64,000 nucleotides of DNA, taken from Anolis sagrei (taxonomy: Eukaryota > Chordata > Lepidosauria > Squamata > Anolidae). The DNA lies in assembly GCF_037176765.1 (NCBI RefSeq), contig NC_090022.1, positions 176,025,117-176,089,116 of the forward strand, read 5' to 3'. Positions within the stretch are counted from its first letter, which is position 1; each line of letters starts with the position of its first letter. Position numbers and translations under genes: made by a program. Of this stretch, positions 1-47,407 are shown in pieces. Below the pieces are notes generated by a model that was not told the origin of the DNA, did not search any database, and saw only the letters and a program-made list of their open reading frames with translations.

Positions 1-360
1 TGAGGGAGAAACTTTCCAAAGTGGAGTCGTACAGAAGAGGAGCGGGTATGCACTAAAGACAAATGTTGAGGGATACCCGTCATATGGGATAATATGATTA
101 ATTTCCAAAAGCGCTGTGGAAGAGCCAGGTTTTGAGGTTCTTCTTAAAACTTTCTAGAGTAGGGGCTCATCTAAGCTCACTGGACAATGTATTCCATAAT
201 CGGGGAGCCACTGAGGAAAAGGCTGTCTCCTTTGTCCCCACAAGGCAGGCCTGAGATAGTGGTAGGGGTGAAAGAAGAGCCTTCCCCGAGGATCGGAGGG
301 ATCGGGTAGCTTTTGAATTGCACATCTGCAGGAAAGTAGCTTCAAATTACATTAAACAAT
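1..360 (-). mobile_element. L2-type LINE fragment (reverse transcriptase C-terminus)
   Basis: On the - strand the sequence carries the typical L2 ending: a decayed form of the AFSSVAPRLWN motif followed by a FKKNLKTWLF-like segment, in broken frames. 5'-truncated at the window edge. Confidence 0.6.
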
Positions 361-481
361 CAATGTAGATGGGGTCTCGGTTTTCCTCGTCTCAGCCCAC
401 ACTTAAGCAGATAGCAGCAAGGAAGCAGAAGTGTTTACCTTGACTTTTAACAGTTCTCTCTCTGCTTTCTCTGCCCAACAG

Positions 482-36530
<36,049 letters not shown>

Positions 36531-36875
36531 TGAATCTGGTGATCATGGAAGGATTAAAGTTCTCACAGCGCTGATGGCACTTTGCAGTTACAGGGTCGCA
36601 TGCCCTCTTAGCCGGTGTGCATGTTACGTTCCTTCGCTGGTCCTATCCATCCTTTAGCACCTTGGTGTTTCTGGTGGAATCTGGTCTCAGACCAGCAGCT
36701 ATGTGTCAAACGAGGACTGCTACAAGAGTCTCTTGCAGGGATCTAAAGCCCAGACCTCAGAACTGGAGGGATGGGGAAAGGGATGTCTTGCCTCTAAATC
36801 CTCCCTGCAGAGGCTCTTCACTACACTCCTCATTCTTGAACTGGTACAACAAATAAAATATTTTATATATTTGTA
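36531..36875 (+). other. IRAK1: IRAK1 3' UTR with AATAAA at 36852-36857
   Basis: Follows the stop codon directly. The only AATAAA close downstream lies at 36852-36857, so a transcript end near 36870-36880 is inferred. No repeat family was recognised in it, as expected for UTR. Confidence 0.7.
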
Positions 36876-36879
36876 ACTA

Positions 36880-37395
36880 TCCAGTGTCTTTTGGATTGGC
36901 AGATTGAACATGGGATATTGGCAGAGGTCAACTTGTTTTTACTAAATTGCAAGAGCATTATAGTAGGCTCAACAGAACGAGACTAAAGTGTATATTTCAG
37001 TCTTCCCATCAGGCTGGGAAGCCTGCCCATTTCCATCCTTCCTCATAACTTACAGCATCAGTATGAAAAAATGGCACAGCCAGCGGAAGCAAAATGGAAG
37101 CCAAAATCCCACAGATGAGATAAATATCTTTCATCCCTTGCTTTGTAATGTTGTTGATTGATAACTTTTCGCTCTCTCTGTTCTGTCATTCACCACGTGG
37201 AATTAGTTCTCAGAATTAGGTACTTCCAGTTACTTAAAACCATTTTTGTTTATCCAGGAATGTTCCTAATTGTTACCTGTTTTCAAGTGAATTTTTATAA
37301 TGGGGTTGATTGGTTTTATTGTATTCCTGTTTATTGTAAACCACTTGAAGATTATTTTTACTGTTTTATTTGCTTGCTATTTTGTTTTTACTGAT
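36880..37395. other. Intergenic, no clear feature
   Basis: No gene or repeat recognised up to the L2 tail. Confidence 0.35.
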
Positions 37396-37485
37396 GTGTT
37401 GTTGGACTTGGCCTCATGTAAGCCGTCCTGAGTCCCCTTGGGGAGATGGTGGCGGGGTATAAATAAATTATTATTATTATTTAAA
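37396..37485 (+). mobile_element. L2 LINE 3' tail
   Basis: GTAAGCCGTCCTGAGTCCCC, GGGGAGATGGTGGCGGGGTA, TAAATAAATTATTATT. Confidence 0.8.
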
Positions 37486-37632
37486 TGAGAAGTGACAGCC
37501 AGCTCTGAAGTACATATATTGTTTGATAAACCTTTTCAAAGTGACTTTGTTCTCTGAAAAACTTATCTTGAAACCATAGTAAATTTGCACAGTATGGTTT
37601 TGAAGGGGATCTTGTAAGCATTACATTTTAGT

Positions 37633-37922
37633 AAAGGTAAAAGTTTCCCCTGACATTAAGTCTAGTCATGTCCGACTCTGGGGAGTGGTACTCATCTCCA
37701 TTTCGAAGCCGAAGAGCTGGCGTTGTCTGTAGACACCTCCAAGGTCATGTAGTGCCGTTACCTATTGATGTACTCACATTTGCATGTTTTCAAAATACTA
37801 GGTTGGCAGAAGCTGGGGCTAACAGCAGGAGCTCACCCGTCTCCCCCAGATTTGAACCGCCAACCTTTTGGCCAGCAAGTTCAGCAGCTCAGTGGTTTAA
37901 CCCACTGCTCCACCAGGGGGCC
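37633..37922 (-). repeat. Sauria SINE
   Basis: On the - strand from GGCCCCCTGGTGGAGCAGTG to the GAGTCGGACATGACTAGACT end and CCTTTAC tail. A small part of the body near 37750 is missing. Confidence 0.85.
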
Positions 37923-38537
37923 ACCAAGGTATTGTTTAATTACATATTAAACAATATTTATTTCAGCTAGCAGACTGCCTGCTAAATAAGGTTCTTTGGG
38001 CAGGGTATAGGACAATTAAAAATATAACATTCAAAACAAAGACACGCATAGGACAATGACAAAGGATAAAATAAGATTCTGCAGCAGCAGAATGAAAGTG
38101 TGCAGATCGAAAGCAGTGCAATAGAATAAAACAACTTTATTGTTATTGTAGATCATACAACAAAATTAAATGCCATCCCCAATCACATTCTACACTTTGT
38201 GTAGAATTACAAAACACTCAACTTTCCCCATTCTAATCACTATTGCCATGTCAGTGTGAAACCGTAGAGTTCAATATAGCCACAGCTTTAGGATAAAAGC
38301 TATCTCTCTTATTTGCCCTTGTTTTTATCATCCTATACTCTCTGCCTGGTGGTATTAATTAAAAAAAAAGAATATTCGAAGTGAGATGGATCCTTAAGAA
38401 TACTTGGAGCTTTCTTAAGGCAGCAGGAATTATAGTTTTTCCAAAGAGGTGAGAGGGCAACTAGTAATTCTCTGGGCGGTAGAGGTGATCCTTTGCAGAG
38501 CTTTCCTACCTGCCACTGTGCAATTGGCAAACCATAT

Positions 38538-38606
38538 GCTGGTGACTTTCTACGGCTGTGCTGTAGAGTGTCCTACTCTATAGCACAGCCGTAGAAAGTC
38601 ACCAGC
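38538..38606. repeat. 69-bp foldback inside the LINE
   Basis: 32-base arms (GCTGGTGACTTTCTACGGCT…) around a 5-base loop GTCCT, one mismatch. The second arm duplicates coding sequence (LVTFYGCAIE) in inverse order. Confidence 0.85.
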
Positions 38607-39177
38607 AGTTTTTCATTCAATTGTTGGTTCCTTAAAAGTCTCTGATAATACAGTCTCTGCAAGGCTATTTTAATCAATGCCGCAGTATGAAAACCCCAGG
38701 GAAGTTCCTCTTTTACAAAAGCGGCCAGGAACTTAAAACTGTCCACCCACCCCTCTTGATCTCCATTTATAACCAAAGGCTGAATTTTTTATCTATTCCT
38801 GCTGTAAACTACTATAAGCTCCTTGGTCTTATTGATGTTAGAAATCAAATTATTGTCCCTGTACCACAGGAGCAGCTGATGCACTTCATCCCGGTAGGCA
38901 GACTCATCCCCTTCAGAGATAAGCCCTACAACTGTTGTATCATCTGCAAATTTAACAATGATATTACTGTGGTAAATGGGGGTGCAATCATAAGTATAAA
39001 AAGTATAAAGCAGAGGACTCAACACACAGCCCTGTGGCATACCTGTGTTGAGAATAAGAGCTGAAGAGATATGATTACCTAATCTAACCCACTAGGAACG
39101 TCCAGGTAAGATGTACATAATCCAAAAACAGATTAAATATGAAAGTCCAATATCCATAAGTTTAGACCAGGTGTCCT

Positions 39178-39524
39178 CAAACTACGGCCCAGGGGCCAAA
39201 TACGGCCCCCCAAGGTCATTTACCCTGCCCTCGCTCAGGGTCAACCTAAGTTTGAAACGACTTGAAAGCACACAACAACAACAATCCTATCTCATCAGCC
39301 AAAAGTAGACCCACACTTCCCATTGAAATACTAATAAGCTTATATTTGTTAAATTTGTTCTTCATTTTAATTATTGTATTGTTCTAAAGTGTTTTTTGCA
39401 CTACAAATAAGATACGTACACTGTGCATAGGAATTCATTCTTTTTTTCCAAATTATAATCCGGCCCTCCAACAGTTTGAGGGACTATGACCTGGCCCTCT
39501 GTTTAAAAAGTTTGAGGACCCCTG
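39178..39524. mobile_element. hAT non-autonomous element with perfect target duplication
   Basis: Ends CAGGTGTCCTCAAACTACGG and TTTGAGGACCCCTG. GTTTAGAC at 39170-39177 and 39525-39532. Confidence 0.92.
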
Positions 39525-40012
39525 GTTTAGACACTAATCTATGTGGAAGGATTTGGTTAAATGTGGAACTAAAGTCAGCAAAAAGCGTCCTCACATAGTT
39601 CCCCAATTGTTCCAGATGAGCCAAAGCAGTGTGAAGCGTGATGGCTAAGGCATCCTCTATAGATCTGTCAGTTCTATATACAAACTGTCAAATGTATATG
39701 GAAGGGAAGAAATGATATGCCTGCAGACCAGTTTTTCAAGACATTCCATGATGATGGAAGAATGTGTCACCATTCTGCAGTCCCAAAAATTATCAATAGG
39801 GAACTTATTTGTTAACAGAACAATGATGGAAGTCTTCAAACAAGATGGTATAATGGACTGAGATAAAGACTGATTAAAAAACACAGTCAATATAGCAGCC
39901 AACTGATCAGTAGTCTTTACGCACCGGACTAAAAATGCTATCCAATCCAGCAGCCTTTCTAGGATTCACAGCCCTCAAAACATGTCTCACCTCATATTTC
40001 TCCGCTATGAGG

Positions 40013-40324
40013 TGCGAGCAAAGCCAACCTTAAAAACTCTGGCATAGACACTCAAGCCCTGGCCCTTGAGCACTCCAGCTAGAGGTCAGCTGTGGCTAGC
40101 AGTGCTGTAGAATTTGAAGAGGCACTATGGAGAGAAACGTGCCAAGAGGAAGGCATATCAAGCCAACCCTGACCGGGACCGCCTTCCACCTGGAAACCAA
40201 TGCCCTCAATGAACATGCAGATCAAGAATAGGGCTCCACAGTCACCTACATACCCACCGCCAGTACACCAATCTTGGAAGACAATCCTACTTGGATAATG
40301 AGGGATCACCTAAGTAAGTAAGTA
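40013..40324 (+). mobile_element. LINE 3' end with C2H2-like finger, nested
   Basis: Frame with TCRSRIGLHSHLHTHRQYTN and LGRQSYLDNEGSPK then stop and (AAGT)n. C..CRSRIGLHSHLRTH is a C-terminal finger seen in some endonuclease/reverse transcriptase elements; family not settled. Confidence 0.5.
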
Positions 40325-41014
40325 CAATCAACTAATGGATGTATTTCAGCTACCTCTGGTTTACCTGCTTCAAAGCGGGCAAAAAAGTGATTTAGCTCTT
40401 CTCCCAATGGAACATGCGTATCAACAGGCATGTCTTTGTTTAATTTACAATTATTAATTTGTGGAATCCCCTGCCAAACCTGCCTCGTGTTATTATTATG
40501 AAAATGACCCTCAACCTTTCTCTTATAATCAACCTTGGCTTGCTGAATGCCTCTCTTAAGACTAGCTCTAGCAGCACTGTATTTTACCTCATCACCAGAC
40601 AGGAAAGCATTGTTTTTGTCATACAAAAGTCACTGGACTTCCCTAGTCATTCAGGGTTTCTGGTTGGAATAAGTCTGGATGCATTTGTCCAAAGTGTCAG
40701 CATCTGTCTAGTATTTAATGTAACTCAGAACAGCTTCAGTATGTGCCTCCAGGTCTGGGTGATAAAAAATGTCTCAGTTTGTCATCTCAAAGCAATACTG
40801 AAGTTGTTGAGAGGCATCTTCAGGTCAGGATTTCAATCTTTATTATAGGCAAGGCCTGCTTCCTGAGAGGGATGTATGCTGGTGCCAAAAGCAATCATAT
40901 GATCTGATTGGTTGAAAGCAGTAGCCCTCCCGGTGTTAAACTGCAGCTCCCAGAAGCCCTAACTAATGTTAAAGGATATTAGAAATTCAGTAGTGGCTGG
41001 AAAGTCATGTAATA

Positions 41015-41210
41015 ATAATAATAATAATTATAATTATTATTATTATTATTATTATTAATACCCTGCCACCATCTCCCCAAGGGGACTCAGAGGAGCTTAC
41101 ATGAGGCCAAGCCCGACAACACATCAATAAATCAAAAACAATAAGCAAAAACAATACAATTAATATAACTCACATGTAAACAATAACACATGTTTTTAAA
41201 ATGCCTTGGA
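41015..41210 (-). mobile_element. L2 LINE 3' tail
   Basis: AAT/TTA repeat, then CCCTGCCACCATCTCCCCAA, GGGACTCAGAGGAGCTTACA. Confidence 0.75.
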
Positions 41211-41780
41211 GAACAGAAAGATCTTGACTTGCTACTGAAAAACTTGGAACAGAAGTATTAAGCTCCTCCAGGGAGGTCATTTCACAGATAGGACACTTAT
41301 CACTCAAAAGTCACCCACCCCATACATTACGAGGAAGCTTAAAATCCTGAACTTTAGGTTAAACAATTGACAATTGCCATTCCTCAGAAACAACTGCCTC
41401 TCGTTTTGTTCCTAACTGCCACCAAGCCAACTTCAACTTATGACAATTTATTGAATGGGAGATATCCAGGGCACACTCAGGACTAGGACTTCCTTGATTT
41501 GATCTACCCATTTGGAATGTGGTCTTCCTCTTTCCAAGCAACTGCCTTCTACCTTTCCAACTGCCTTCTACCTTTTCTAGTGAGTTGTGTCATCTCAGGG
41601 TATCGCTAAAGTACGACACTGTTTCATCACCTTGGGGTAGTTTAGATTTTTGCTCTGAGCTCATTAATTTGTCTTTTTGGCAGTTCGGAATGCACACATA
41701 AGAGTCCTCGAGTAATACCTTTCTGTTGTATATGCTTTCCCTACGATAGTGTCTCTATACTTGCATTTAACGGCAAGTGT
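41211..41780. other. Intergenic, no clear feature
   Basis: May hold old L2 3' sequence at its left. Otherwise nothing recognised. Confidence 0.3.
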
Positions 41781-41788
41781 ATACAGAG

Positions 41789-42789
41789 CAGTGTTTCTCA
41801 ACCTGGGAGTCGGGACGCCTAGAGGGGTCGCAAGGGGGTGTCAGAGGGGTTGCCAAAGACCATCAAAAACAGTATTTTCTGTTGGTCATTGGAGTTCTGT
41901 GTGGGAAGTTTGGTCCAATTCTGTTGTTAGTGGGGTTCGGAAAGCTCTTTGATTGTAGGCGAACTAGAAATCTCAGCAATTACAACTCCCAAATTTCAAG
42001 GTCTGTTTTCCCCAAACTCCACCAGTGTACACATTTGGTCATATTGAGTGCTATGTTTGGTCCAGAGCCATCAGTATTTGAGTCCACAGTCCTCTCTGGA
42101 TGTTGGTGAACTACAACTCCAAAACTCAAGGTCAATCCCCACCAAACACTTCCAGTATTTTCTGATGGTCATGGGAGTTCCAGAGCCCCCAGTGGCGCAG
42201 TGGGTTAAATCCCTGTGCGGGCAGGACTGAAGACCGACAGGTTGCAGGTTCAAATCCAGGGAGAGGTGGATGAGCTCCCTCTATCAGCTCCAGCTCCTCA
42301 TGCGGGGACATGAGAAGCCTCCCACAAGGATGATAGAAACATCAAATCATCCGGGCATCCCCTGGGCAACATCCTTGCAGACGGCCAATTTTCTCACACC
42401 AGAAGCGACTTGCAGTTTCTCAAGTCGCTCCTGATACGACAAAAAAAAGGGGGGGGGGAGTTCCAAGTTTCTGATGGTCATGGGAGTTCCACGTGTGCCA
42501 AGTTTGGTTCAGTTCCATAGTTGGTGGAGTTCTTTGTAAGTGAACTATAAATCCCAGGAACTACTACTCCCAAATGACAAAATCAATCCCCCCCTAACCC
42601 CACCGATATTCAAATTTGGGTGTATCGGGTAAATTTGGTCCAGTGAATGAAAATGTATCCTGCATATCAGATATTTACATTAGCAAATTTAGAGTTATGA
42701 AGTAGCCACGAAATTAATTGAATGGTTGGGAGTCACCACAACATGAGAAACTGTATTAAGGGGTTGTTGAGGAAGGTTGAGAAACGCTG
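41789..42789. mobile_element. Non-autonomous hAT element with nested SINE
   Basis: Ends CAGTGTTTCTCAACCTGG and GGTTGAGAAACGCTG; flanks ATACAGAG and ATATAGAG (7/8). Same family as 15712-16417. Confidence 0.85.
42183..42449 (+). repeat. tRNA-SINE with GCTCCTGATACGA tail
   Basis: AGCCCCCAGTGGCGCAGTGG head, GGTTCAAATCC B box, end CTCAAGTCGCTCCTGATACG and A-rich tail. A duplication of the hAT sequence TTCTGATGGTCATGGGAGTT lies on both sides. Confidence 0.9.
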
Positions 42790-42874
42790 ATATAGAGTGA
42801 AGATTTCTTCATGGCTTTCTATAAGCAGCAGTTTCTGACTGGAGACTTTCAACTGGAACAGGAAAAAATGGAAT

Positions 42875-42905
42875 TTTATTTATTTATTTACTGATTTATT
42901 TATGC
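42875..42905 (-). terminator. TMEM187: Candidate TMEM187 poly(A) signals
   Basis: TTTATT (AATAAA on the - strand) occurs several times about 180-210 bases beyond the TMEM187 stop codon. Inferred only. Confidence 0.45.
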
Positions 42906-43084
42906 TCCACTTTTTCCCTCCACAAGGACACACAAAGTTGCCACCTCACCAACTACTATCTCCTCATACATTTAGAGTAGCCAGAGCAATATGTGTTTTT
43001 TCAAATCCAATAATACTGTACCTTTCTACCATTATGCCTTTGAGTGATAATGTTAATTTTGCTTTGCGAAGATGATAGGTTACT

Positions 43085-43891
43085 TTATAGAGGCCTGAGC
43101 TGGCGTCTGCTTAATTGAGTCAAGAAGAGGAAAGCACAGTGGAACTGTAGTACATCACAGATCTTGGACCAAAAATGGCCTGTGAGCCGACGAAAGAATG
43201 CCCACTGTGCCAGTTCCAGGTCCCACAGCTTCAGGCATACAAAACCCAGGCAAGAGAGCATCCCCAATGCCAAGATACGGAAAGAAATGTCATTACCAAA
43301 ATGCCTCTGCACTTTCCATGCTCTCCAAACAACTATGAATATATGTCCACCCAATGCTAGTTCAAAGCCTTGGGGGTGAAGCAATGCCAGAGCATAGCTC
43401 ATCAATGAAGTCATTTCCATAGCCAGGAAGGTGATGGGTTTCCATCCGTGCTCTAGGTAATGGCACCAGACCATAACCCAAGCAAAAATTGGCAGGGTCA
43501 ACCACTGATCCAAGACAGCTGCCCAGTGATGCTGTGTCCAGAGCCGGACCCACTGCACAGGCCCATACACGATGGCCATGAGGGCAAAGACCTCTTGGAA
43601 GTAATATGTCCGTCCCTTCTTGCCACCTGAAGGCAGCCAGTACCAACCGAGAAGTACATAGGCCACATTGACTAAGCAATTGGCAGGCATAGCCAGGATA
43701 GCAGGCAATTGTGACACAGTTGGTTCAGCATAGTGCTCAAACCCAGTCTCTGTGTGAACACCATCCAGGATTCCAGAAGCCACAACGGCCACGCAAAGCA
43801 CCAAACTTCCAAACACTTGCAAGACCGATTCTCTCTGGATTCCCAAGTGCAAAGGCTGAATTTCCAAAGGCTGATCCCATTTTTTTGGCAT
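43085..43891 (-). CDS. TMEM187: TMEM187, multi-pass membrane protein
   Basis: Uncharacterised vertebrate membrane protein with several membrane segments (roughly residues 25-45, 62-85, 97-118, 125-147, 150-175, 205-225). 268 residues against 261 in human. Conserved blocks: FEHYAEP near residue 52, LPAILAMPANCLVNVAY, YGPVQWVRLWTQ, LDQWLTLPIFAWV, LALLHPQGFE, LTGHFWSKICDVLQFH. The whole coding part lies in one exon, as in human. Start at MPKKWDQ is the first ATG after the inferred splice acceptor. It lies between IRAK1 and HCFC1 on the opposite strand, the order seen in human. No function is assigned. Confidence 0.96.
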   Translation of the reverse strand: MPKKWDQPLEIQPLHLGIQRESVLQVFGSLVLCVAVVASGILDGVHTETGFEHYAEPTVSQLPAILAMPANCLVNVAYVLLGWYWLPSGGKKGRTYYFQEVFALMAIVYGPVQWVRLWTQHHWAAVLDQWLTLPIFAWVMVWCHYLEHGWKPITFLAMEMTSLMSYALALLHPQGFELALGGHIFIVVWRAWKVQRHFGNDISFRILALGMLSCLGFVCLKLWDLELAQWAFFRRLTGHFWSKICDVLQFHCAFLFLTQLSRRQLRPL

Positions 43892-44300
43892 GGCTGTTTG
43901 ATTGTTGTTGCTGCTGCTCCTACTGCGACTTCAGCTGCTTTGATCGATGGGATGCTAGCTTTGAAAAGTGTGTGTTTCACTTCCTGTAATGACGACCCTG
44001 TGAATTCATACAAAACGAGGAAAACTATCAAATAGGTGGCATATCTGGCAGGTGTCCAAGTCTGGATTTCCGGTCCCAGCCTGGGCACGGACTGGGGCTG
44101 CATGGCCTTGGGGACATTTGTGCTCTTACCCTGCAGGAGTCTCAGAAGCCCCGTGTGCCTTTCCCTCTGTACTCCGCACACTCCCTCCTTCCCCCACTTC
44201 CCTCCACAGGACTTTGGCCTCCTTGGCAGCCTCTCCAGGCAGGCTCTCGCACGCTGCTGCTTCCAGCGGTTGCAGTTATGAAACAGCTGCGGAGGCAGGA
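43892..44300 (-). other. TMEM187: TMEM187 5' UTR with an inferred intron (43998-44129)
   Basis: On the - strand CTGCAGG|GTAAGAG at 44130/44129 is a strong donor and TTTTGTATGAATTCACAG at 43998 a plausible acceptor just upstream of the start codon. This gives a non-coding first exon and an intron of 132 bases, like the two-exon human gene. Not proven. Confidence 0.55.
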
Positions 44301-44400
44301 TTGGCTGCCGGTGACATCACTGCGCAGGCAGGGAGCGCGTTTCCTTCCCAAGATCTTCTGTTTTGTCACCATGGGGACGGCGGAGAGAGCCACGCTTCAG
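44260..44400 (-). promoter_or_regulatory. TMEM187: Candidate TMEM187 promoter
   Basis: Within 80 bases: ATTGG (CCAAT box on the - strand) near 44300, a CRE-like TGACATCA near 44313, and CTGCGCAGGCAG (NRF1-like) near 44320. No TATA box. Position fits the inferred first exon. Confidence 0.5.
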
Positions 44401-44419
44401 ACTGGACGGTGGTCCCCTG

Positions 44420-44760
44420 GGCTCAGGCCTGCAAGACATTGTGTTCTTCAAAGTACAAACTATTTATTGCAGAGGCATCATGTTGCTGCTGCCTACTTTA
44501 AAAAAAAAAAGCTTCTCATAGTATAAATGTTGACTTTGAAGCAACAACAGAGAGCAAGACCCTGGCGAAAGATAAACTCATGACAGCCAAAAATAGGAAA
44601 AACATAGGAAGAAGTTTGAAAATGATGGACGGGAAATGAAGCACACATATTTCCTAACCCTAACCCTTTTCCTCTCCTGCTGAGGACTGGTAGGAATCTG
44701 AGCCCAGTGTATGGAGGGACATAATTTGCCCCGTTTTTTTCCCCTGTTGAATGTTTTTGA
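44420..44760. other. Intergenic, no clear feature
   Basis: No repeat family or gene recognised. Confidence 0.35.
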
Positions 44761-44764
44761 TATA

Positions 44765-45500
44765 ATAATTATAATTATTATAACTTTATTTGTACCCTGC
44801 TAGCATCTCTCAAAGGACACGATGCGGCTTACATAGGCCAAGGCCTCAAAACACAACACAACAATACAACACCTAAAGCAAATTAAAAACAGTTAAAGCA
44901 ATATTAACAACAAGCAATAAACAATACATCAAGACACTATAAAACTGGGCCGGGCCAAAGTAGTGGGTACAAGATTAAAAGTGCTGATCATAGAATCATA
45001 GAATCAAAGAGTTGGAAGAGACCTCATGGGCCATCCAGTCCAACCCCCTGCCAAGAAGCAGGAATATTGCATTCAAATCACCCCTGACAGATGGCCATCC
45101 AGCCTCTGTTTAAAAGCTTCCAAAGAAGGAGCCTCCACCACACTCCAGGGCAGAGAGTTCCACTGCTGAACGGCTCTCACAGTCAGGAAGTTCTTCCTAA
45201 TGTTCAGATGGAATCTCCTCTCTTGTAGTTTGAAGCCATTGTTCCGCGTCCTAGTCTCCAAGGAAGCAGAAAACAAGCTTGCTCCCTCCTCCCTGTGGCT
45301 TCCCCTCACGTATTTATACATGGCTATCATATCTCCTCTCAGCCTTCTCTTCTTCAGGCTAAACATGCCCAGTTCCCTAAGCCGCTCCTCATAGGGCTTG
45401 TTCTCCAGACCCTTGATCATTTTGGCAGGAGGTATGTAGGATTATAGGGTAAGTGCAATGTGCGGTGTGCAACAATCTTAGTTCTACTATAATAATAATA
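44765..45500 (-). mobile_element. L2 LINE 3' part split by a CR1
   Basis: Tail at 44765-44986 (GTACCCTGCTAGCATCTCTC…), resuming at 45425 with GCAGGAGGTATGTAGGATTA, which matches the unbroken copy near 56790. Confidence 0.7.
44987..45424 (-). mobile_element. CR1 LINE, 3' part, inside L2
   Basis: 115-residue open frame on the - strand (MIKGLENKPYEERLRELGMF … SLEAFKQRLDGHLSGVI) and CR1 3' end with AATCATAGAATCAAAGAG. Confidence 0.92.
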
Positions 45501-45514
45501 ATAATAATAATAAA

Positions 45515-45960
45515 AATAATTTATTTGACCCGTTATATGACCATTTCAAAACAGAACACGAGTAAAAAACAAGGCAAAAAGGTGAGGACAGAAGCTGACC
45601 TTCTATTTACAGTCAGAATCTTATTTTCCTGGTTTTAGGAAATCTGCTTTTTTCTTAATAGCTTTCAGAATAAAAAGGCTTACTCTGATTATGCTGGATC
45701 TTTCCTGCCCTTGCAAGAGGGATGTCAAGAATATCATTTCTGTTGGATAATATTGGATGTAAATATCTGTCTCGCAGTTCAGTATATACTGGACAGTCAA
45801 TTAAGAAATGTTCAATATCTTCCACTCTTTGTTCTCCCCATACGCAGAATCTCTCACTTCTTGGGATGTTACAGTAGCACCCGGTTTGCACCATAATACC
45901 GAGTTGTTCAAACCTAGCCCTAGTATATATTCTTATTAAGGGTAGTGGAAGTGGAATAGT
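45515..45960 (-). mobile_element. LINE C-terminus with zinc-type motif, family uncertain
   Basis: On the - strand, CVWGEQRVEDIEHFLIDCPV, then YTELRDRYLHPIL: a C..C/H/C pattern usual at LINE protein ends. Confidence 0.55.
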
Positions 45961-46554
45961 TAGGTACCATTTGATACAATTTTAAGCACAATTATTTTTT
46001 AAAAAATAAAACATATCCACTCCCTATTGCATAATACTAAAAATTTCACCAATAATACAAGACAGTCCCATGACATTTAGCACTGCTTCTCACACTGTGG
46101 GTCCCGACCGCAAATGAGGTCCCATAAGAGAAAACAGGACCCCTCAAAATATTGAGCAACAAGAAAATATTTCTGAATGCCACTTAGACATTTACACAAA
46201 TCTGTTAGCAAAAACATACTTTGTTTACAGTGGGCTCTATAGTTGTACTCCACAAAAGGAAAATCAGTCTGGTTAGCAAGTCTTGCAATAGCTTATTTGT
46301 TATCAGTAAATGTTTGAAATATATTTTATATATCTATATACCTGCGATCATATAAAAATAGGCAGAATGGGGTTATGAGTGGGGGAAGCCCTGACATTTA
46401 GCGCTTCAGAATAGTTCAAGTTGCCATTTCTCCCTCATATATAATATAATAATATATAATTATATATTTTATATTACATGTAATATTTCTAATAATATCA
46501 TAATATAATGGTATTGTACTATGCTAATAATATAACATATTGTATGTATATACA
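45961..46554. other. AT-rich intergenic DNA, no clear feature
   Basis: A CACTGTGGGTCCCGACCGC stretch near 46095 may be a hAT remnant. Otherwise (TAATA)-rich. Confidence 0.3.
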
Positions 46555-46624
46555 TATCTTGTAAGCCACTCTGAGTCCCCTTCAGGGTGAGAAAGGCAGC
46601 ATATAAATGTCGCCAATCTATATA

Positions 46625-46661
<37 letters not shown>

Positions 46662-46716
46662 CCTTTATTTGTACCCTGCTACCATCTCCCGAAGGACTCG
46701 GTGCGGCTTACAAGAG
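46555..46716. mobile_element. Two facing L2 tails around an AAT repeat
   Basis: + strand tail GTAAGCCACTCTGAGTCCCC (46561-46640) and - strand tail ACCTTTATTTGTACCCTGCT (46660-46716) share one (AAT)n. Confidence 0.6.
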
Positions 46717-47347
46717 TAATAAATAAAAATTACTGTGGGATTAACAGAACTCAAAAACCACTGGGGTTTTTGACACCAAATTTGGACACAAAACACCTAA
46801 CAACCCAATGTATGGCCTTCACTCATACATACACTGAAAAACACAGCAGAAGGGACTTAAAAAGCCCCCAAAAGCTAAATGATGAAAAGCTAAATGACAA
46901 TACATTAAAAAGGGAAAAAAGGAGAAAAAAAGAAAGAAAAGAAAGGGAGGGAAAGAAAAAAGGAAAGGGAGAAGGAAGCATGGAAGCGAAGACGGAAGGA
47001 AGGAAAGAGGTAGAGAAGGAAGAAAGGAAAGAAAGGGGGAAGGAAGTAAAGTTAGGAAAGGAAGGAAGGAGAGAAGGAAAGAAAAAGGAAAGGAAAGAAG
47101 GAAAGGGAGCGAAGGAAGGAAGGGGGGAAGATGTAGAGAAAGATGTAGGGAAGGAAAGAAGGAAAGAGAGAAGGAAGAAAAGAGACAGCAGAAGAGAAAG
47201 AAAAAGGGGGAAGGAAGGAAAGAGACAGAGAAGGAAGGAGGAAGGAAAGACGGGAAAGAAGGAAAGACTGAGTGAAGGAAAGAGGGAGGGAAAGAAGGGG
47301 CGAAAGAGGGAAGGTTGGCCACAGCAACGTGTGGAGGGTACAGCTAG
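46717..47347 (+). mobile_element. Helitron with expanded polypurine tract
   Basis: CTCAAAAACCACTGG…GACACCAAATTTGGACACAA as in 10576-11234, hairpin GCCACAGCAACGTGTGG, then GTACAGCTAG|T. The middle (46907-47313) is almost pure A/G with GGAA units. The long open frame across it is low-complexity Lys/Glu/Arg and not a gene. Confidence 0.75.
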
Positions 47348-47407
47348 TAAACAAATATATACCTCGCAAGTGTGGGAAGGGAGGAAATATAACCTGGAAG
47401 GCTGCCC

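Larger units (their letters stand above)
38126..40835 (-). mobile_element. LINE of the L2/Rex1 kind, long but decayed, with two insertions
   Basis: On the - strand, in order: AARASLKRGIQQAKVDYKRK and ELNHFFARFE (40626-40306), LTDL/ILTVFFNQSLSQSIIPSC (39902-39657), MPQGCVLSPLLYTFYTYDC with FADDTTVVG (39040-38789, reverse transcriptase active site), and FKFLAAFVKEE…LVTFYGCAIE (38776-38573). Tail AATAACAATAAAGTTGTTTT. Interrupted by a hAT element and another LINE piece. Confidence 0.8.
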
